From positions 1-64,000 of the forward strand of contig CAVPSQ010000004.1 in assembly GCA_963708455.1 (NCBI GenBank): a DNA stretch of 64,000 nucleotides, written 5' to 3'. Each line of letters opens with the position of its first letter. The first letter of the stretch is position 1. The DNA is from CAIMUS01 sp963708455 (GTDB taxonomy: Bacteria > Pseudomonadota > Gammaproteobacteria > Competibacterales > Competibacteraceae). The notes beneath the pieces were generated by a model. That model had not been told where the DNA came from. It made no database searches and saw only the letters and a list, made by a program, of their open reading frames with translations. Positions 55,124 to 63,963 of the stretch are shown here, in pieces. The translations under genes and the position numbers were made by a program.

Positions 55124-56479
55124 TTATGATGTATCGGGTTCCAATACCCCACCCTTATGCCCATAAATCATCGCTAACCATAAGCTCTCCCAACTGGTAA
55201 TAAAATACTCCTTAAATAATCCCTTTAACTTGCTCCATAACGAGGTTCTGGAACGGAATTGTTGCCGCGCCGCTTGAAATAAATTACAGCACAGCTCTTG
55301 CACTTGATCGACGAAAAAGGCTAGCATCATCAGCATCCCAAACACCGTCGTCAAGTGCTTTTGCCCATGTCCATAGTTGTGCTCTAACGGATAGCCCTGA
55401 TTTTTGAGTGTGTTGAACGTTTCGTTTTCAATCTTCCACCGACCCCGACCTCCTCTCATCACCTGGTAGACATTATCTCGCCGTAGTTCCAGATCCGTTA
55501 TCCACGAAAAATTGTACTCTTTACCCTCCCGTATTTCCCAATAATCCAGGTAATTCACCAGAATATCAGGATGAGATTTATTCAAAGGCAACCCCTTCAT
55601 CCAGCGATAGCCCCGTAAGACGCCATCCTCTCCCAGTTCCTCAAATTCTTCATACTCAGTGTTATTTAATCGCTTCCGGACCTCCTCGAACAACGACGGC
55701 TGGTCGCTCGGCTTCGCCACCAGGATGTAATGATACTTTAATTTTTTCAATAACTTAATGTGAGGACCGTCGGCCGACAAGCTGTCCTCCACCACAATCA
55801 TGGGCCATTGCGGAAACGCTTCACGTAATGCCAGTAACAGCCGTTTACTGGCATTACTTTCACAATCATTCTTGCTCGCCCCATCTTGGCGCGTAATGGC
55901 CTCAGGAAATAAAGGTAAGACTTGACTTTTATCTGGATGAACTATCACCGCTCCTACTAATTGATGATAATACTCAACCGTGCCATTTCGATGATGCTTT
56001 TCACAGCAATCGGCACAACAGATATGGGAAGAAGAAAAATGACCGGTCCCATCCAGGTTAACTAGAAATCCTCCTAAATACCGATACGCTTTCAATATCC
56101 CGTGCGATTGCAAGTGCTGATGAATATGAATAAAGGGGGCTCGTAACTCAGTGGGTGAGACCTCATCCAACACTTTCCGCATCTGGGTATCACAGGGGGC
56201 TTGTGAAACACCATAAAGACTTTTTAAATTCGCTCGAACCCGCTCTTCATGACGTTGCTCATCAAACTTTAATAACGACGGATATTTCAGTCCAAAGACC
56301 GCCAAGCCTGACATCAAGACATCCGGTAAGGAAAACTGCTGACCGCCATGACGAGGGTCAGTGATCTTCCCAAAATCCTCTCTGATTTGACCTAACAAGG
56401 CCGGCGCTGAACAGTGTTTATTTAATTGCGGCCGCTGAGGGCGAAGTGGAATACAGTTTGCTTTTACCATAATGACCAC
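55124..56479 (-). CDS. DDE transposase (IS4-like superfamily, family not determined)
   Basis: 451 residues. The start ALLGQIREDFGKITDPRHGG with LPDVLMSGLAVFGLKYPSLL is a typical transposase N-domain. The DDE core has FLVNLDGTGHFSSS (first Asp), MIVVEDSLSADGPHIKLLKK (second Asp) and GGRGRWKIENETFNTLKNQG (Glu). The C-terminal GHGQKHLTTVFGMLMMLAFFVDQ is the usual helix after the Glu. The gene is intact. Surrounding DNA (54983-55123 and 56480-56560) is AT-rich and should contain the element ends, but I did not find a convincing inverted repeat. The base composition differs from the high-GC host. Confidence 0.8.
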   Translation of the reverse strand: MVIMVKANCIPLRPQRPQLNKHCSAPALLGQIREDFGKITDPRHGGQQFSLPDVLMSGLAVFGLKYPSLLKFDEQRHEERVRANLKSLYGVSQAPCDTQMRKVLDEVSPTELRAPFIHIHQHLQSHGILKAYRYLGGFLVNLDGTGHFSSSHICCADCCEKHHRNGTVEYYHQLVGAVIVHPDKSQVLPLFPEAITRQDGASKNDCESNASKRLLLALREAFPQWPMIVVEDSLSADGPHIKLLKKLKYHYILVAKPSDQPSLFEEVRKRLNNTEYEEFEELGEDGVLRGYRWMKGLPLNKSHPDILVNYLDYWEIREGKEYNFSWITDLELRRDNVYQVMRGGRGRWKIENETFNTLKNQGYPLEHNYGHGQKHLTTVFGMLMMLAFFVDQVQELCCNLFQAARQQFRSRTSLWSKLKGLFKEYFITSWESLWLAMIYGHKGGVLEPDTS

Positions 56480-56954
56480 CCAAATCGATTGAATTTGAAG
56501 CCCAAATACCTTGCCAGACCTGCCGAAGCATCGTATATAATATACTGATTATACTAAAATTTCTAGAGCAGCGGGAATTGCTGTGGAGGTGTCGTTTGCG
56601 GCGCTGCGGGAGGCACTGTCACAGCATTTGGGCCATGATCATCGTTTCGGCCATTGCGGCCCCCTGCCGGATAACGAGAGGGATTGCTCAACGCTGCAAA
56701 ACACCTCTCTGGCTGGGTGGAATTGGATGAACTGAGGGTTGATCTAGCCAAGCCGGAGGCTGAAAAGTGGCGGAACCCGAAGCAACCTTTATCATGTATG
56801 GTGCCAACCAATACGGGGTAAAGGGGGATTCCACCATGAGCTACTGTAGACCAAAACGGTGTCGGTTTCTAGTTTGCCTGGAGCGGTTATCAGCGACCTC
56901 AGGGGAGTGGTGTCGTGGTGCGAGCCGTGATCTAACGCCGCGAGGGATTGACTC
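56480..56954. other. 475-bp region between two transposase genes, containing the left TIR of the DUF6399 element
   Basis: 56480-56630 is IS-flanking sequence without a gene. 56631-56655 is the left terminal inverted repeat. 56656-56954 is the non-coding leader of the DUF6399 gene. Confidence 0.5.
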
Positions 56955-58656
56955 ATGAAGCGCTGGGAGCGGGCCACACAAGTACTCAAGTTGCAGGAGG
57001 CAGAGACGGCGTTGGCGGATAACGAGCCAGGTTCGCACCGGCACGTGGCCGAGCAGGTGGGGATTCCCCGGAGCACGTTGCAGTATGGGCAGCACCGCCA
57101 GGAGGCGCTGGAGGCGACGCCGGCGGTAGTGACTTTTTTTGAGTCGCCGGAGGGACTGGTGTTGCTACATCGCTTGCTGGTCGCCGCCCATGTGGTGATT
57201 ACGCTGCTCGGTAGTGGTGGGATCCGGTTGGTGTGCGTGTGGTTGGAATTGACCGGGTTGAATCGCTTTGTGGCCGCCGCTTATGGCGCGCAGCAGCAGG
57301 TAGGGACGGTGATCGAGACCGCCACCGTCCACTTTGGACAGCAGGAGAAGGCTCGCTTGGCTAAGGCGATGCCTTCGCAGAAGATCACCACCTGCCCGGA
57401 TGAAACGTTTCATCCCGAGCCGTGTTGGGTGGCTCTCGAGCCGGTGTCCAACTTTATTCTGCTGGAACAGGATGCGCCCACGCGGACGGCCGCCGCGTGG
57501 CAAGGGGCGATGGCCGAAGCGCTCAAGGAGTTGCCGGTGCAGGTCATTCAGTCGACCAGCGATGAGGCGCAAGCGATTCGGTGCCCCGTCGAACAGACCT
57601 TGGGGGCGCACCATTCACCCGATCTGTTCCACGTCCAGCAGGAGGTAGTGAAAGGCACCGCGGGGGCGTTGGCGGCCCAGACCCGGCAGGCCGAACAGGC
57701 GCTGACCACGGCCACGCGAGAACGGGAGCGTCAGTCCCAGGCGGTGGCCAGCGGCGCCCCGTCGAGTCCCGGCCCCTCACCGGCGCGCGACCACCGGCTT
57801 CGGCAGGCGCAATGGCAAGTCACCGCTGCCGAGGTCGCGCTGGAGGAGGCACAAGCCCAGCAAGCCCAGGCCCAGCAGGCGATTCAGGCCATCAGCCGCG
57901 CCTATCATCCCTATCATCTGGAAACGGCTCAGCCCCAAAGTACCGCCGACGTAGAGCGCCAGTTGGAGCAAGCATTTGCCCACCTCGAGCAGGTCGCCGA
58001 CACCGCCTCGCTGTCGCAGCGCTGTCGCGAGCGGCTGCAAAAGGCGCGGCGGGTGGTCACCGACCTGCTGGCGACGGTGACGTTCTTCATCATGACCGTG
58101 ACCGCCAAGATCGAGGCGCTCGACCTGGCGCCGCAAGTAGAAAGCGTCGTCTTGAACCAACTGATTCCGGCCTTGTATTTGCGTCGGGTGGCCGCGCAAA
58201 CCACCGACCGCGCGCACCGGCAGCGCCTGCAACACCACGCCACCGAGTTGCTCGCCCCCCTCCAGGCGCCGGGGAGTCCGTTGACCGGACTGCCACCCGA
58301 CGAGTTGGTCCTGATCGAACAGGTCGCTACCGAAAGCGCCCAGCTGTTTCAGCGCTCCAGTTCCTGTGTCGAAGGCCGCAATGGGCAATTAGCGTTGCAC
58401 CACCATCATCTGCATCGGATCGGTCCCCGCAAGCTGGCCGCGTTGACGACCATCCACAACTATTTCATCCGCCGTCCCGATGGCACCACTCCGGCCGAAC
58501 GCTTCTTTGGCAGCAAACCGGCCGACCTCTTCGAGTGGTTACTGGACCACGTCCCGAGGCCGGCTAGGCCAGCACGGAAACAGCTATCACCGCCAGCGGC
58601 GAAACCCCTCTTGAGAGCCGTCGCATGAGGTAATGGCCGAAACGATGATCATGGCC
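56631..58656 (+). mobile_element. DUF6399 element with 25-bp perfect terminal inverted repeats
   Basis: 56631-56655 (GGCCATGATCATCGTTTCGG...) and 58632-58656 are exact inverted copies over 25 bases and enclose a single gene. The 2,026-bp size and one-gene content are those of an insertion sequence. No target-site duplication is evident at the immediate flanks. Confidence 0.75.
56955..58628 (+). CDS. DUF6399-type protein, probable transposase
   Basis: 557 residues. An N-terminal helix-turn-helix-like segment (HRHVAEQVGIPRSTLQYGQH) is followed by a core with acidic residues placed as in DDE enzymes: Asp in TTCPDETFHPEPCWVAL, Asp in VIQSTSDEAQAIRCP, then HHSPDLFHVQQEV, a long helical insertion rich in Ala/Gln (residues 235-330), and Glu in SSSCVEGRNGQLALHHHHLH near the end. 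The terminal PAERFFGSKPADLFEWLLDH also recurs in such proteins. The enclosing 25-bp inverted repeats support transposase function. The family label is from memory; the catalytic assignment is inference. Confidence 0.65.
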   Translation: MKRWERATQVLKLQEAETALADNEPGSHRHVAEQVGIPRSTLQYGQHRQEALEATPAVVTFFESPEGLVLLHRLLVAAHVVITLLGSGGIRLVCVWLELTGLNRFVAAAYGAQQQVGTVIETATVHFGQQEKARLAKAMPSQKITTCPDETFHPEPCWVALEPVSNFILLEQDAPTRTAAAWQGAMAEALKELPVQVIQSTSDEAQAIRCPVEQTLGAHHSPDLFHVQQEVVKGTAGALAAQTRQAEQALTTATRERERQSQAVASGAPSSPGPSPARDHRLRQAQWQVTAAEVALEEAQAQQAQAQQAIQAISRAYHPYHLETAQPQSTADVERQLEQAFAHLEQVADTASLSQRCRERLQKARRVVTDLLATVTFFIMTVTAKIEALDLAPQVESVVLNQLIPALYLRRVAAQTTDRAHRQRLQHHATELLAPLQAPGSPLTGLPPDELVLIEQVATESAQLFQRSSSCVEGRNGQLALHHHHLHRIGPRKLAALTTIHNYFIRRPDGTTPAERFFGSKPADLFEWLLDHVPRPARPARKQLSPPAAKPLLRAVA

Positions 58657-58711
58657 GTTAATGCGATTGCTCTTATGTTCAAAATAGACTCCATGAGTTT
58701 GAAAAAATAGG

Positions 58712-58809
58712 GCCTAACGTTTTAGATGAGCCATGCGGTTGCTTGGCGCGGAGCCTGCGCAGCAGGATCCGTGACAAGAAATCGCATTGGCTCCATCTAT
58801 TGGTTAGGC
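58712..58809 (-). other. attC site (98 bp) of the acyltransferase cassette
   Basis: On the minus strand it opens with GCCTAAC (58809-58803) and closes with GTTAGGC (58718-58712). The outer arms (ATAGATGGAGCCAATGCG against CGCATGGCTCATCTA) pair with one or two unpaired bases. The acyltransferase stop codon lies inside the site, a common arrangement in gene cassettes. Confidence 0.85.
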
Positions 58810-59753
58810 TCATTTTTCCGATATTTTATTTTTGATGACCATTGGTTCGTGGGGCGCTCAACAATTAAAAACATAAAATAGGCAGCTAATATTGAGATGA
58901 AAACGGCAGGCACTAGCAAGGATACAGCCCATGCTGTATCTACCTTCGGAAGAAATAAATTCAAAAACTTCACCCCAACAGGAAAGTGTATCAAGTATAA
59001 CGAGTAAGAGATAAGTCCAAGAAAGCCTAATGTCTTGAATTTCACCTCAGGTTTCCGGATAATAATCATAAAAGTGAGTAATCCGGTCAGGAGATGGGTG
59101 ACGGCCGAGTTGAGGCAAGCAGCTAGCGATAATATGAGGTATAAAATCGACTCAGGGCGATTGGTAGTTTTTGTGGCTGAGTAACAGGCAGTAAAGCCCA
59201 ATAAAAAATATGGTAAATATTTCAGATCAGGAACGATGCTGCGCAAGGCTATCGAACCGAGAACTGCAATAAGAAATACGGTGATGCGAATTCGCGCGTT
59301 CTGAGAATAGAAAAGTGGGAAAAGCAGGGATACAAACGTATAATATTTCAACTCAACGATCAGTGACCAGATCACTGGATTTTCGGGCGGAAACCCGACG
59401 TAAAAACTAAATTTAGCGATATCTGACAATGAAAAGTTAATGGGTTCACCTTTTATTTTTGATGCCAATACCGAGAGGAAAACTGTCGCAAGTAGGGCCA
59501 CAAGAAATGTGGGGTGAAGCCGAATCACTCGCTTGGCCCAGAAAACTCCGATATCCTTGAGCTGATAGCCAGAATTCCACATGCTGTATGGAATTATGAA
59601 ACCAGATACGACGAAGAATGCGTATACCCCCAGCTCGCCATGTTGCACAATGTCTCTCCAGGCCCAAGGCAACGCATGCCGGAAATGGCACAGGCAAACC
59701 AATAGGGCGGCGATGCCGCGTATCGAATCGAGAACGTGATACCTGGAATTCAT
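58797..59753 (-). CDS. acyltransferase family 3 (OafA/NodX-like) membrane protein, gene cassette
   Basis: 318 residues with about ten hydrophobic segments. The N-terminus has LDSIRGIAALLVCLCHFRHA with the conserved R-G-x-A and His, then GVYAFFVVSGFIIPYSMW, and the conserved Arg-rich loop FWAKRVIRLHPTFLVALLA. These are acyltransferase_3 hallmarks; members O-acylate sugars of polysaccharide, lipopolysaccharide or peptidoglycan at the inner membrane. ATG 59753 is 9 bases from the cassette boundary (GTTAGGC rebuilt by the intron splice). The stop is inside its own attC. It is AT-rich against the host, supporting transfer. Confidence 0.85.
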   Translation of the reverse strand: MNSRYHVLDSIRGIAALLVCLCHFRHALPWAWRDIVQHGELGVYAFFVVSGFIIPYSMWNSGYQLKDIGVFWAKRVIRLHPTFLVALLATVFLSVLASKIKGEPINFSLSDIAKFSFYVGFPPENPVIWSLIVELKYYTFVSLLFPLFYSQNARIRITVFLIAVLGSIALRSIVPDLKYLPYFLLGFTACYSATKTTNRPESILYLILSLAACLNSAVTHLLTGLLTFMIIIRKPEVKFKTLGFLGLISYSLYLIHFPVGVKFLNLFLPKVDTAWAVSLLVPAVFISILAAYFMFLIVERPTNQWSSKIKYRKNEPNQ

Positions 59754-59764
59754 GTTTTTCTGCC

Positions 59765-60525
59765 ATCGGGGTAGGACAGCCGGTTACCCGACTGCCCCCC
59801 CACGGATCCCGGCGTGCGAAATTACCGCACCGGGCTCTTCAAAGTGATTCACTTCGCACTCGACCACTTTCGTGGTCGCTTCGTTATTCCCCGCAGTGAG
59901 GTTGGCATCGTATCTCCGGCCCGACATGTCCGGTACGTGTTTCCTTTGCAGGCTACATCACTTTGCTGACCCCTTCCCCCTGTACGCGGCTTTCCCGCGC
60001 TCCGAGTACTATGAGTCAGTCTGACTCCCCATCGGTTTTCAGTTCGCCTTCTTTTCGTTGGCGAAACTTACCTGCGTAAAAGCTATTCAGGTTCCGGTCT
60101 AATCCGTTTCCGGGTTTCCCCTTCCGTGTCTCGATAACCGTATACCTTTTGTCTTTTCAGGAACCCATGAGGCCTCTCAAGTTCCTGACGCTTCTCTACC
60201 GACATGCCAGGCGCTCGGACCCCGGCAGGCCCTCCGGCGTCTCACCCTACCGACGCCTTCGTGTGGGCTTCCGTCACGTTAACAACGTCGCCACCTGCTT
60301 GGTTGCTTTTGACGAGGCTGAAATCGCTTCAGAGTGGTGCGGACACTCCTCTGGCCTATCGGTTGCTCTGTCTACGCTTCACCTCTTTTGTTCGCTTGAG
60401 GCCGCAGATTCCTTTCCGCCGCTTCCGCTCCGCCAGAGGCGCAAGACTCGATACGGGTGGGTGGTTAGCCCTTACCCGACGGGGACTTTCACCCCGCCAG
60501 AAGCGTCAAGCTTCGCTTGACGCAC
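59765..60525 (-). mobile_element. ORF-less group II (IIC-attC type) intron
   Basis: Read on the minus strand it begins GTGCGTCAAGCG (60525 on), the GUGCG 5' end of group II introns. It contains GGGGTGAAAGTCCCCGTCGG and a GGAGCGCGGGAAAGCCGCGT stem. It ends with domain V (GAGCCCGGTGCGG, TTTCGCAC, GCCGGGATC) and a domain VI stem with a bulged A before the 3' end CTACCCCGAT. The flanks GATGCGTTA and GGCAG join to GTTAGGC, a perfect attC R' core. The 761-nt intron has no reverse-transcriptase gene; the loop where it normally lies has been reduced, so it would need a maturase in trans. Confidence 0.8.
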
Positions 60526-60554
60526 TAACGCATCCAACTCTGACATTATAGCGA
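60526..60554 (-). other. 3' half of an attC interrupted by the intron and truncated by ISKra4
   Basis: The minus strand reads CAGAGTTGGATGCGTTA up to the intron; GGC follows after it (59764-59762). The R'' half and the gene of this cassette are missing because the ISKra4 element starts at 60555. Confidence 0.65.
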
Positions 60555-61969
60555 GGGTGTGATTCAAAGTGATGCAGGCCCCATAATACCGCACTACCTA
60601 CTGAAACCGCCCAAGGAGACTCCCGATGCTCGCCACTGACCGCGATCCGATGTTGTTGGAGCGCCTGAATCGTCATCGGCTCTTGCGTGCCCGTATGGAA
60701 AACCTGTTGGGTGTGGTGGAGGATGCGGCGGGCGACTGTGAAAAAGCCGATGCCGCGGAACGGCGCGTGATCGAAGAACTGCGCCAGCTGGGTAACGACG
60801 CGCTGACGGCGTGGGCGGAACGCGGGGTGGAGAAGCGTGCGGCTATGGCCCAAGCGGAGCCAGACTGGCGGCCAGGGGGTAAAAAAACTGTATTGGTACA
60901 CGACCTTCGGGCGGATCGAGGTGATCGAACCACTCTGGCGGAACGGCACGGGCATCGAGCAGCCGTTCCGTGCCTCGGCGGGGGTGAGTTGCCGCTGTAG
61001 TTCGCTGCCGTTGCAGCGGGTGATGACCGATTTTGGGGCGGATAACGCGTTTGGGCGGGCGTCGGCCAAGTTGAAGGAACACTACGGGATGGAGATGCCG
61101 GTGAGTACCATTCAACGGACGACCGCACATCACGCCCAACGGATTTATGAAGAAGAAGCGGCGCGGGAGATCCTGCCCGGGAGGGCGGCGGGCGTGATCT
61201 TGGTCGGCGAGCTGGATGGGTCGATGGCGCCGGTGGTGGAACCGTCCCCCGAGGCCGAGGACAAGCGTAAGGGTAAGGTGTTGAGCTGGAAAGAAGTGCG
61301 TCTGAATCTCGTCCATCCGAAAGGCAGTGTCACCCCGATGTTCGGGGGAATTTTGCCGGCGGGGTGGAGGAAAGCGGGCGGCAATGGTGGCGTTGTACGG
61401 CGAAGGCGGGGTTCGGTCCGGGGAGTCACCTGCACACGGTCGGCGATGGGGCGCCCTGGATTGCGGACCAAGTGGACCTGCAATTCGGGACGCAGGGGAC
61501 TTATTGGGTCGATTTCTTCCATCTGTGTGAGTATCTCGGCGAAGCGTCCAAGGTCTGTGCCGCCGCGAATCCGCAGGCGTGGCTGGACGTGCAAAAAGAC
61601 CGGCTGAAGGCGAATCGATCCGCGGCCGTACTGGACGCCTTGGCGCCGTTCGTCCAGGCGGATAACGACGACGATCCGGTAACCGCTTGCGATCGCTATC
61701 TCTGCCACCGCCTGGATCAACTGGACTATCAAGGCGCGATCCAGCGGGGCCTACCGATTGGTTCTGGGGAAATCGAAAGCGCCCACCGCTACCTTATACA
61801 AGAACGGCTCAAGCTCCCCGGCGCCTGGTGGTCACCCGCTCATATCGAGACGATGTTGGCACTCCGGCTGAACCGGGCCAATCAGGAGTGGGAGACCTAT
61901 TGGCGAGGGGTCGAAAAAGAATCCGCGTGAACCGGTCATGTCGACGATGCATCACTTTGAATCACACCC
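60555..61969 (+). mobile_element. ISKra4-family insertion sequence (right copy)
   Basis: A 1,415-bp element with 20-bp terminal inverted repeats: GGGTGTGATTCAAAGTGATG at 60555-60574 and its exact complement at 61950-61969. It contains one transposase gene with two frame breaks. The right flank GCCGGGATG pairs with the same bases before the left end fragment at 46508, not with its own left flank. Confidence 0.85.
60626..61930 (+). pseudogene. ISKra4 family transposase, two frameshifts
   Basis: The protein of about 433 residues is read in three pieces: 60626-60885 (MLATDRDPMLLERLNRHRLL, helical start), 60885-61345 (KLYWYTTFGRIEVIEPLWRN, QRVMTDFGADNAFGRASAKL, STIQRTTAHHAQRIYEEEAA, then the catalytic VGELDGSMAPVVEP) and 61345-61930 (VEESGRQWWRCTAKAGFGPG, TYWVDFFHLCEYLGEASKVC with the second Asp, LPIGSGEIESAHRYLIQERL with the Glu). 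The first break is an A7 run (60881-60887) needing removal of one base, and the second needs one base added near 61345. Inactive unless these are sequencing errors. Confidence 0.8.
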
Positions 61970-61978
61970 GCCGGGATG
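61970..61978 (+). repeat. right 9-bp direct repeat and original tsaE 3' end
   Basis: GCCGGGATG matches 46508-46516. The following ACCTCGTGTGA completes a likely native tsaE ending (CRDDLV, stop at about 61987). Confidence 0.75.
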
Positions 61979-62093
61979 ACCTCGTGTGAACCGCTGTGGG
62001 GTTATCTTTACAATTTGCAAATTTTGGATTGATCCGGGAGCGGATTCTCATTTACTCTTTGCGCACTACCCAATCAAGAGGAGAAAAACGCGC

Positions 62094-63368
62094 ATGCGCC
62101 TTGCCATGCTGTTACTGCTAGCAGCGCTTGCCTTGGGAATCGTGCCGGCGCAGGCCGGCAGAGCGGGTGGCGCTCACCCGACGCTGGTGGTCGCTATCGA
62201 TCCGGGCCATGGCGGCAAGGATCAGGGCGCCGTCGGTCCTGGACGGACCCAGGAAAAAGACGTGGCGCTGCAAATCGCCAGGCGTTTGCAGCGGCTGGCG
62301 AACAGCCAGCCGGGCATGCGGGCGGTGTTGACCCGTTCTGGCGACCAGTTTCTGCATCTCTACGAGCGCATCGCCGTGGCCCGCCGCCACCATGCGGATC
62401 TGTTCATTTCCATCCATGCTGATGCAGTGACCAATCCTGACTCCCGTGGCTCGTCGGTCTTTGCCTTATCCACCCGAGGCGCCTCCAGCGCGGCGGCGCA
62501 CTGGCTGGCCCGACGCGAAAACGATGCCGACGCCGTCGGCGCCGCCTGGCTGGACGCCAAGGATGCAGCGCTCAGGGCGATTGTGTTCGATATCTATCAC
62601 GATGCCGTCATGGCCGAGAGCATGGCTCTGGCCGAGCAGGTGCTGGGACAATTACGGGCGATGTGCCCACTGCATACCGGCGGGGTGGAGCGGGCCGGCT
62701 TCGCCGTCCTCAAAGCGCCGGATGTGCCTTCGATTCTGGTAGAGACCGGCTTTATCTCTAATGCCGTGGAGGAGGCCAAATTGCGCAGCGCGCAGCAGCA
62801 GCAGCAACTGGCCGAGGCGATCGTGCGGGGAATCCGCAGTTATGCCAGGCAGGGCGGAGCATCTGACCGGCGGGTGGCGGTGGCGGTGTCCACAGCAACG
62901 GCGCCAACGGCTGCTCGGGAAGACCTCGGACGGGCAGCGCAACGAAGGTCGCGGCAGCAAGACAAAGTCAGCGTTGCAAAGCCATCCCGAACCGTGACCG
63001 CCACGGCGCCCGCCATGCCGTCCCGTACGACTGCGCGCCCGACGCTCGAGTCCGGCAGGCAGGACGTCAAAAAAGCGCTGGCGAAACCAGCGGTGGCAAC
63101 GGCCTCCAAGCCGCTGTCCCGGCCCGCTTCCAGGTTAGTTGTCACTTCGAGTTCCCGTCCGGCCGCGCAATCCAAGTCCGACCGCAGCGCGCAGCCAGCG
63201 CGCATCCATGTCATCAAGCCGGGCGAAAGCTTGGCCACCATCGCGCAGCGTTATAAGGTCAAGCTGTCCGATTTACGCTCCGCCAACGGCCTGACCGGCA
63301 GGCGGACTCAGCCGCAGGTGGGCGTTGCGCTGACTATACCGGCTGGTGACGACAGCCGGTCATTGTGA
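62094..63368 (+). CDS. amiC: N-acetylmuramoyl-L-alanine amidase (Amidase_3) with LysM domain
   Basis: This 424-residue exported amidase cuts the amide bond between MurNAc and the peptide stem during septum splitting. It has a signal peptide (MRLAMLLLLAALALGIVPAQA), then directly the zinc amidase domain: VVAIDPGHGGKDQGAVGP (Zn His), QEKDVALQIARRL, HADLFISIHADA (Zn His) and SILVETGFISNAVEE (catalytic Glu). A basic linker rich in Ala/Thr/Ser (residues 250-365) leads to a C-terminal LysM (HVIKPGESLATIAQRYKVKL). The AMIN domain found in many AmiB/AmiC proteins is absent. ATG 62094 has AGAGGAG upstream. It normally follows tsaE; here the 15-kb island separates them. Confidence 0.9.
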   Translation: MRLAMLLLLAALALGIVPAQAGRAGGAHPTLVVAIDPGHGGKDQGAVGPGRTQEKDVALQIARRLQRLANSQPGMRAVLTRSGDQFLHLYERIAVARRHHADLFISIHADAVTNPDSRGSSVFALSTRGASSAAAHWLARRENDADAVGAAWLDAKDAALRAIVFDIYHDAVMAESMALAEQVLGQLRAMCPLHTGGVERAGFAVLKAPDVPSILVETGFISNAVEEAKLRSAQQQQQLAEAIVRGIRSYARQGGASDRRVAVAVSTATAPTAAREDLGRAAQRRSRQQDKVSVAKPSRTVTATAPAMPSRTTARPTLESGRQDVKKALAKPAVATASKPLSRPASRLVVTSSSRPAAQSKSDRSAQPARIHVIKPGESLATIAQRYKVKLSDLRSANGLTGRRTQPQVGVALTIPAGDDSRSL

Positions 63369-63408
63369 TAACGGCCTGGTGGCCCTGCAGTGTTGCACGA
63401 TTATTCGC

Positions 63409-63963
63409 CTAAACGCGATAACGCTCGCGCAGATGCAGCAGCAAACCTTCGGTAGCGGCTTCGACCATATCCATGACCCGCTCGAAGCCCACCAGACTGC
63501 CGTAATAGGGATCGGGTATCTCGCGATCGGACAGATGCGGCGCGTAGCTCAGCAACAACTGAATCTTTTGCAGATGGTCGGGATCGGGGCACAGATTGCA
63601 CAGGAATTCGTAGTTTTCCTGATCCATCGCCAGTAGATAGTCGAACAGCGCGAAATCCTGCTCGGCCAGACGGCGGGCGCGGATGCCGTGCAGATTCATG
63701 CCCCGCCGGCCGGCGACAATATGACAGCGATTGTCGGGCGGGGCACCGAGATGAAAGGTATGAGTGCCCGCCGACGCCACCTGGAATTTGCCGGCCAGAC
63801 CAGCGTTCTCCAGCCTCCCCCGCAGAGCGCCTTCCGCCAGTGGCGAACGGCAGACATTGCCCATGCACACGAACAGAATCCGGGCGATGGCTGGCTGCCG
63901 CTGTGCAGGGGGCGGCGTGGAATTGAATAATTCCCGGGAAAGACGCGAAAGTTTCGACCACAT
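63409..63963 (-). CDS. low-molecular-weight protein tyrosine phosphatase
   Basis: 184 residues. The catalytic P-loop is LFVCMGNVCRSPLAEG (C-x5-R), with the general-acid Asp in EIPDPYYGS near the C-terminus. GTHTFHLGAPPDNRCHIV and ARRLAEQDFALFDYLLAMD are the usual LMW-PTP blocks. In bacteria such enzymes often dephosphorylate BY-kinases of exopolysaccharide export or other tyrosine-phosphorylated proteins; no kinase is in the window. The N-terminal 30 residues precede the domain and are unremarkable. ATG 63963 is chosen; a GTG at 63972 is possible. Confidence 0.9.
   Translation of the reverse strand: MWSKLSRLSRELFNSTPPPAQRQPAIARILFVCMGNVCRSPLAEGALRGRLENAGLAGKFQVASAGTHTFHLGAPPDNRCHIVAGRRGMNLHGIRARRLAEQDFALFDYLLAMDQENYEFLCNLCPDPDHLQKIQLLLSYAPHLSDREIPDPYYGSLVGFERVMDMVEAATEGLLLHLRERYRV

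Larger units (their letters stand above)
46517..61969. mobile_element. 15.45-kb island / composite-transposon-like insertion in tsaE, bounded by ISKra4-family ends
   Basis: The left boundary is GGGTGTGATTCAAAG (46517 on); the right boundary is its inverted copy CTTTGAATCACACCC ending at 61969. The 9-bp GCCGGGATG flanks both (46508-46516, 61970-61978), as a target-site duplication. The first 47 bases of the island equal the left end of the complete ISKra4 copy at 60555, so a left copy once existed and was later cut by an IS701-family element. The right copy's own left flank is not GCCGGGATG. A composite transposon with two ISKra4 copies, or recombination between copies, explains this. Confidence 0.8.

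Noticed and set aside
48146..58675. ATGCGATTGCTCT found at 48151 and again near 58662, considered as an attachment repeat
   Set aside because: 13 bases only, with no shared extension or symmetry; could be an attC-like remnant but not supportable.
60149..60551. Two overlapping plus-strand open frames of 115-123 codons
   Set aside because: They translate the antisense of a group II intron domain I; intron ends and domains V/VI explain the sequence better.
60881..60887. A7 run in the ISKra4 transposase, considered as programmed frameshift
   Set aside because: The frame needed is +1 (one base removed), not the usual -1 slip on A7, and a second unrelated break exists downstream.
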